Positions 61,201 to 64,000 of a stretch of DNA of 64,000 bases are shown here, in pieces. The stretch spans positions 11,965,001 to 12,029,000 of the forward strand of contig NC_079875.1 in assembly GCF_029227915.1 (NCBI RefSeq), written 5' to 3'. This stretch comes from Hydractinia symbiolongicarpus. Taxonomy: Eukaryota; Cnidaria; Hydrozoa; Anthoathecata; Hydractiniidae. A program made the position numbers and the translations under genes. The stretch's first letter is position 1; each line of letters opens with the position of its first letter. The notes under the pieces were generated by a model. That model was not told the DNA's origin and ran no database searches. It worked only from the letters and a program-made list of their open reading frames with translations.

Positions 61201-63849
61201 CGTAATGTATTACTCTGCAGGGGCTTTCTTGGAATAAAAATGCGCACGGCTGTTTTGAACACACAAAATACGGGAACGGGTATTAATAAAGGAGGTATAG
61301 ACTTCAGATAGCCCCACAAACGGGATTGATGATATGGTGATTTAAATCATATATCTTTTTTATTCTTTTAGCGCAATATACATTATCTTATCTAAAGACG
61401 AAGAAATAAATTTAAAATAAAATAAAAGATTTACCTGCCCAAGCACCTGTTCAACCCTCCACATTTTATCCTGCACTTTCATCTTCATGGGTAACCTCAT
61501 CATAGCTGTGTATGTTAAGTTTTGTCGAACTGTAAGTTCCTCGTGGTAGGGTGTTGCTAACTGCAGAACGTAACCGCTATTCTTTATAAACCAATCCCGC
61601 GTTTCTTCCGCGGGCAACCCGTTGATAAAAATGTTATCCTGTAAAAAGTGAAATTCAAATTAGCTTTTGATCTATCTAATCATAAAACACGAGGTATTGT
61701 CTGTTTTATTCACCTCTTCTCTATGATGATCTATATTTCGAAGTAGAAATTGTGTTTTTTGATGTAGAAGATATTTGAAACGGCTGTTGTGCGAGATGTT
61801 TCGCTATGGAGGCATGCTTAGGCAGTAAGTGTACGTTGATCAAAAAATAAAAGAGCTTGTTTAGAATAACTAACTTGTTTACCATATGTTTATATCTTCC
61901 TTGTTTGCTAGTGGAACACACATAGAAAACTAGGCTATTTTGCTGCTTATAAAAAAAGAGAAGTCAATATTTTGCTGGAGCAACAAGACACAGACAGACA
62001 CCATGCTTAAGTGGCCATATTTAGCCGTCCCCTTAGTAGGAACAGATACAAATTTCTTCCAAACCTCTGCTTCCTTGTTATGTTTTCTTGCTGTTAACAA
62101 ATCCAACAAAGTTGTTTTTCCTGACCCACTGGGACCCATAATCGCAACAAGTTGACCTGGATTAAAGTACGCTGTAATGCCGCTAATAATTTTTTTACCG
62201 GGTGAATGAAAACTCTTTCGTCTTATATGCGTCAGAGAAAGTCTCCTCTGTCGCATGGCAGGTTCTGCTCGTTTCAATGTACCGATAATCTCGGCCTGTG
62301 ATTGGTTAACTATGTCATATTCCAACATGGTGCAAGAGATGCCAACACTGCTATGCGGTGGGCATGTGGGCAAACATTTAATTTTATCCAACCCTTCTAC
62401 ACTGTCGTAATTCGAACATAAATACAAGGCTTGAGTGGTCTTTAATTGGTGATGTTGTATCATCCAGGCTATTTTTGTTACTAAGCAACCAGCAAATATA
62501 AACAATATGATAAAAATTAATAAAATTCGTTTCCAATTCTTCCAACCAGATTTGTATATGTTGAAATGAATAACCTGGGGACAGGTTGGATTACATTGAG
62601 CATGTGAGCAACTGTCTGTTATACGCAAGTTAGAAATTGCATCTCTGCTTTTATTAGTTTTGTTCTGTAAAATATCATGCCATTTCAGTACGACGTTTTC
62701 AAGAGACTGACCCTTTACTGAGATTAGCTTTAGATTGTCATCTGAAACAGTGTGTTCAAAGTGTATGGAATCGAAATTTAGTTCAATTTTAGCGTTGTAT
62801 ACGGTTTCCCATAGTGACGATGATGCAATGTAGCCATGTTGAAAGCACGACAATAGGACATAGTGAAAGTTCGGATACGATTGCACGATTTCGAGAGAAT
62901 GTAACATGTGCCCACCGTATGCATGCACACGTGTTAAAATTTCTTTTGTTTTAAATATATTGGCATAATTAGAAGTGCGATCACGTGACAAAAGACGGTC
63001 AAATAGGATGTAAACATCGTATTTGCTTGAAATAACCAGCATCTCTACACTCGTTGGTATGTACGACTGGCTAAGCAAGCAAGAAACTGAAAAACAACAT
63101 GGATAACTCCAACGAACATCTCGACAGCTAGTATGTCTCGCTATACCAGATTGTCTTAAAAAGTCCGTATTGGACCTACTGCTAAAGTAATGATCAAAGT
63201 TTAGAAACCATGATGAATCTAAAATAATTGAAAGTTGTGTATTTTTTAGTTTTTTCTGCAACTGTTTTATATGATTTATAGCTCCAATACCTCCAGCACT
63301 GGTCCCCGCTATCGTCACGTAGGTTGACTTGTTTAAGCCAATAGCTATTGCTTCGTTAATCACAGATTCGAATATAACTGCTCCACGAAAAAGATAAGGA
63401 GTCACATTTGTTGAGTTTGCTAGTTTGTTATTTTTTTGGGAACTATTTCCAAGCCATAAATCGCTACTACAATATGGTATAATAATTTTGCTGTAGTCAG
63501 CATATATTTCGGTCGACATTAAACTCCTTGTTTGAATTCTATCAGGATAACTCTTTGAGCTCATGAAGTATGGAGTCCTTTTAAACCTCTCTTCGCACTG
63601 TTTATTACTCGAGCAACCTCCACCACCTTCAACATAGATTATCCATTTTAAACTATCCTTTTTATGATGGAGATAATATATTCCAGGAGTACCATCGTTG
63701 CACACAGCTCCAATATCTGAAGCTCCAAAGATCGTGCGCTTGTTCAAATCTTTGGAAGAAATTGTCATGCACAGGAGAATATTCACAATTTCAAAAAACA
63801 GCAAAGTGTACATCATGCTTCTATCACTGTATTCTTGGTAAGGTATCAT
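50023..63849 (-). CDS. Notum-like esterase / ABCG transporter fusion with a giant cytoplasmic tail (whole gene)
   Basis: Fifteen exons on the - strand: 63849-62065, 61638-61435, 60538-60467, 60208-60136, 59715-59570, 59335-59094, 58899-58842, 58622-58523, 57579-57190, 56689-56510, 56211-56025, 55238-54991, 54640-53680, 52162-50700, 50549-50023. Their phases agree at every junction and sum to 6,636 nt (2,211 aa). Order: signal peptide, Notum/PAE-type hydrolase, membrane helix, ABCG nucleotide-binding domain, six-helix transporter domain, and a tail of about 1,090 residues. ABCG proteins work as dimers that move lipids or sterols across membranes; Notum removes the lipid from Wnt. The substrate here is unknown. 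Least certain are the acceptors of exons 7 and 8 and the donor of exon 1 (GAG|GTTTGG). Confidence 0.85.
52800..53595. mobile_element. ~800-bp DNA transposon remnant in intron 13
   Basis: Ends GGCGGTTCCCCTAGAAAAAA and TTTTTTTCTAGGGGAACCACC are inverted repeats of about 24 bp. The interior has weak protein-like fragments (MPASTEEIVKRWCFEF, LFKEYFMDTLDLRIVKKC) broken by stops, so it may descend from a larger element. The target duplication is unclear. Confidence 0.55.
56025..57579 (-). CDS. Exons 9-11: ABCG transmembrane domain
   Basis: Exon 9 (57579-57190) carries helices 2-4 (TEQGILLMSCYMVFSCASQL, HLGKAFALFALEKADGVGYS, PLIAACGIIYVCMF). Exon 10 (56689-56510) carries the conserved segment before the last helix: GFLVPEPQMPIFYYWLFYIN, PTHWAYRGI and an extracellular loop with C-K-W...ECQG cysteines. 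Exon 11 (56211-56025) has EEFGFHRVNPYL and the final helix (about 1099-1122), followed by basic residues. This is the standard ABC2-type ABCG layout. Confidence 0.85.
56713..56830. repeat. (ATTC)n microsatellite in intron 9
   Basis: About 118 bp of ATTC/ATTT units, nearly pure in the middle. Confidence 0.95.
57609..58140. repeat. (AAAGC)n pentanucleotide array in intron 8
   Basis: About 530 bp, pure AAAGC for roughly 460 bp (57681-58140), with an AAAAC variant block at the low-coordinate end and degenerate AAAAC beyond 58140. It lies 30 bp from the exon 9 acceptor side of the intron. Five-base units create long CFALL-repeat open frames that are not genes. Confidence 0.95.
58523..59335 (-). 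CDS. Exons 6-8: linker and first transporter helix
   Basis: Exon 6 (59335-59094) continues the ABCG family with VAYFGSP and an ASNPADTIMDVL block. Exon 7 (58899-58842, 58 nt) is an acidic linker (EPDDEDVQR). Exon 8 (58622-58523) gives a connecting segment and the first helix (QKLYFTIIFLLYSLSLG). The exon 8 acceptor was set by phase and homology: the better-looking CAG 19 nt upstream (exon start 58641) would shift the frame into the next exon. The exon 7 acceptor has a poor pyrimidine tract. Confidence 0.65.
59570..61638 (-). CDS. Exons 2-5: ABCG nucleotide-binding domain
   Basis: Exon 2 (61638-61435) holds NIFINGLP and the Q-loop (SGYVLQLATP, Q621). Exon 3 (60538-60467, only 24 codons) holds the ABC signature LSGGQ (683-687). 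Exon 4 (60208-60136) holds RRLCIALQLL and Walker B VIFLDEP (D707, E708). Exon 5 (59715-59570) holds the D-loop GLDSAS and the switch histidine in TIHQPR (H740). Every residue needed for ATP hydrolysis is present. Borders are canonical GT/AG, in phases 0,0,1,0. Confidence 0.9.
62065..63849 (-). CDS. Exon 1: signal peptide, Notum/PAE domain, membrane helix, Walker A
   Basis: This exon encodes 595 residues. A hydrophobic leader follows M1 (M12/M13 would give a tidier signal peptide). The esterase fold has CNDGTPGIYYL (50-60), VEGGGGC (73-79), IPYCSSDLWLG (124-134), the nucleophile elbow GTSAGG (S184), D278 (SSKYDVY) and H338 (CFQHG), aligning with the Notum catalytic Ser-Asp-His. Later VKGQSLENVVLKWHD and DSCSHAQCNPTCP match Notum-specific C-terminal motifs. 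A single helix lies at 441-461. Basic linker sites RRLS and RRKS (about 534-546) fit basophilic kinases. Walker A is GPSGSGKTT (572-580). The start ATG is preceded by GTGTAA. No intron separates esterase from transporter, so the fusion is not a splice artefact. Confidence 0.9.
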
Positions 63850-64000
63850 TTACACGGAACATGTTTAGCGATTGTTGTTTAATTTTTGGGATGCCTACTT
63901 AGAAAAAAAACATGGATAATTTGACAAAAGTAACGGTAAAACAAAGAAAGTAAGCTACCTTCTTATGTCCAAACAAGTAATGACAGTGTGACATTCACAG
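63850..64000. other. Upstream of the esterase-transporter start codon
   Basis: Short AT-rich flank; no promoter element recognised. A 5' exon could lie outside the window. Confidence 0.3.

Overview
The window looks like a piece of an AT-rich animal nuclear genome. Genes have introns with GT/AG borders, introns run up to 11.7 kb, exons are sparse, and DNA transposons, non-LTR, Ty3/gypsy and DIRS-type retroelements are abundant. The element mix (IS3EU-like, DIRS-like, many MITEs) and the deep conservation of the one clear orthologue point to a non-bilaterian or other marine invertebrate, most likely a cnidarian; that placement is inference.

Two host genes can be rebuilt. On the + strand, 2034-15173 is a two-exon BTB-BACK-PHR gene orthologous to vertebrate BTBD1/BTBD2. 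Its 11.7-kb intron holds a decayed non-LTR retrotransposon, itself split by a MITE-like insertion, and several dispersed repeats. On the - strand, 63849-50023 is a 15-exon gene whose splice phases close exactly (6,636 nt, 2,211 aa). It encodes a Notum/pectin-acetylesterase-type ectodomain, a membrane span, a complete ABCG-type half transporter (nucleotide-binding domain then transmembrane domain), and a charged, low-complexity cytoplasmic tail of about 1,090 residues. This esterase-transporter chimera is the most striking item in the window.

Between the genes (15.2-50.0 kb) lies a repeat-rich desert. In order: a diverged direct duplication flanking a TA-flanked MITE (16.4-19.2 kb); a CR1/L2-like fragment (22.2-22.8 kb); a perfect palindrome and a decayed Ty3/gypsy element on the - strand (24.4-26.2 kb); a foldback element packed with hairpins (28.7-29.5 kb); two odd tRNA-like genes facing each other across a 157-bp satellite (30.6-33.0 kb); a decayed DIRS-type element with reverse transcriptase and tyrosine recombinase (34.4-37.3 kb); another MITE (37.7-38.3 kb); and an apparently intact 3,610-bp IS3EU-like DNA transposon (40881-44490). 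That transposon has 537-bp terminal inverted repeats, a 6-bp target duplication and a 455-aa SAM-HTH-DDE transposase, and it sits inside a 33-bp minisatellite.

The two host genes show no functional link. All calls rest on reading the sequence and on remembered family features; no database search was run.
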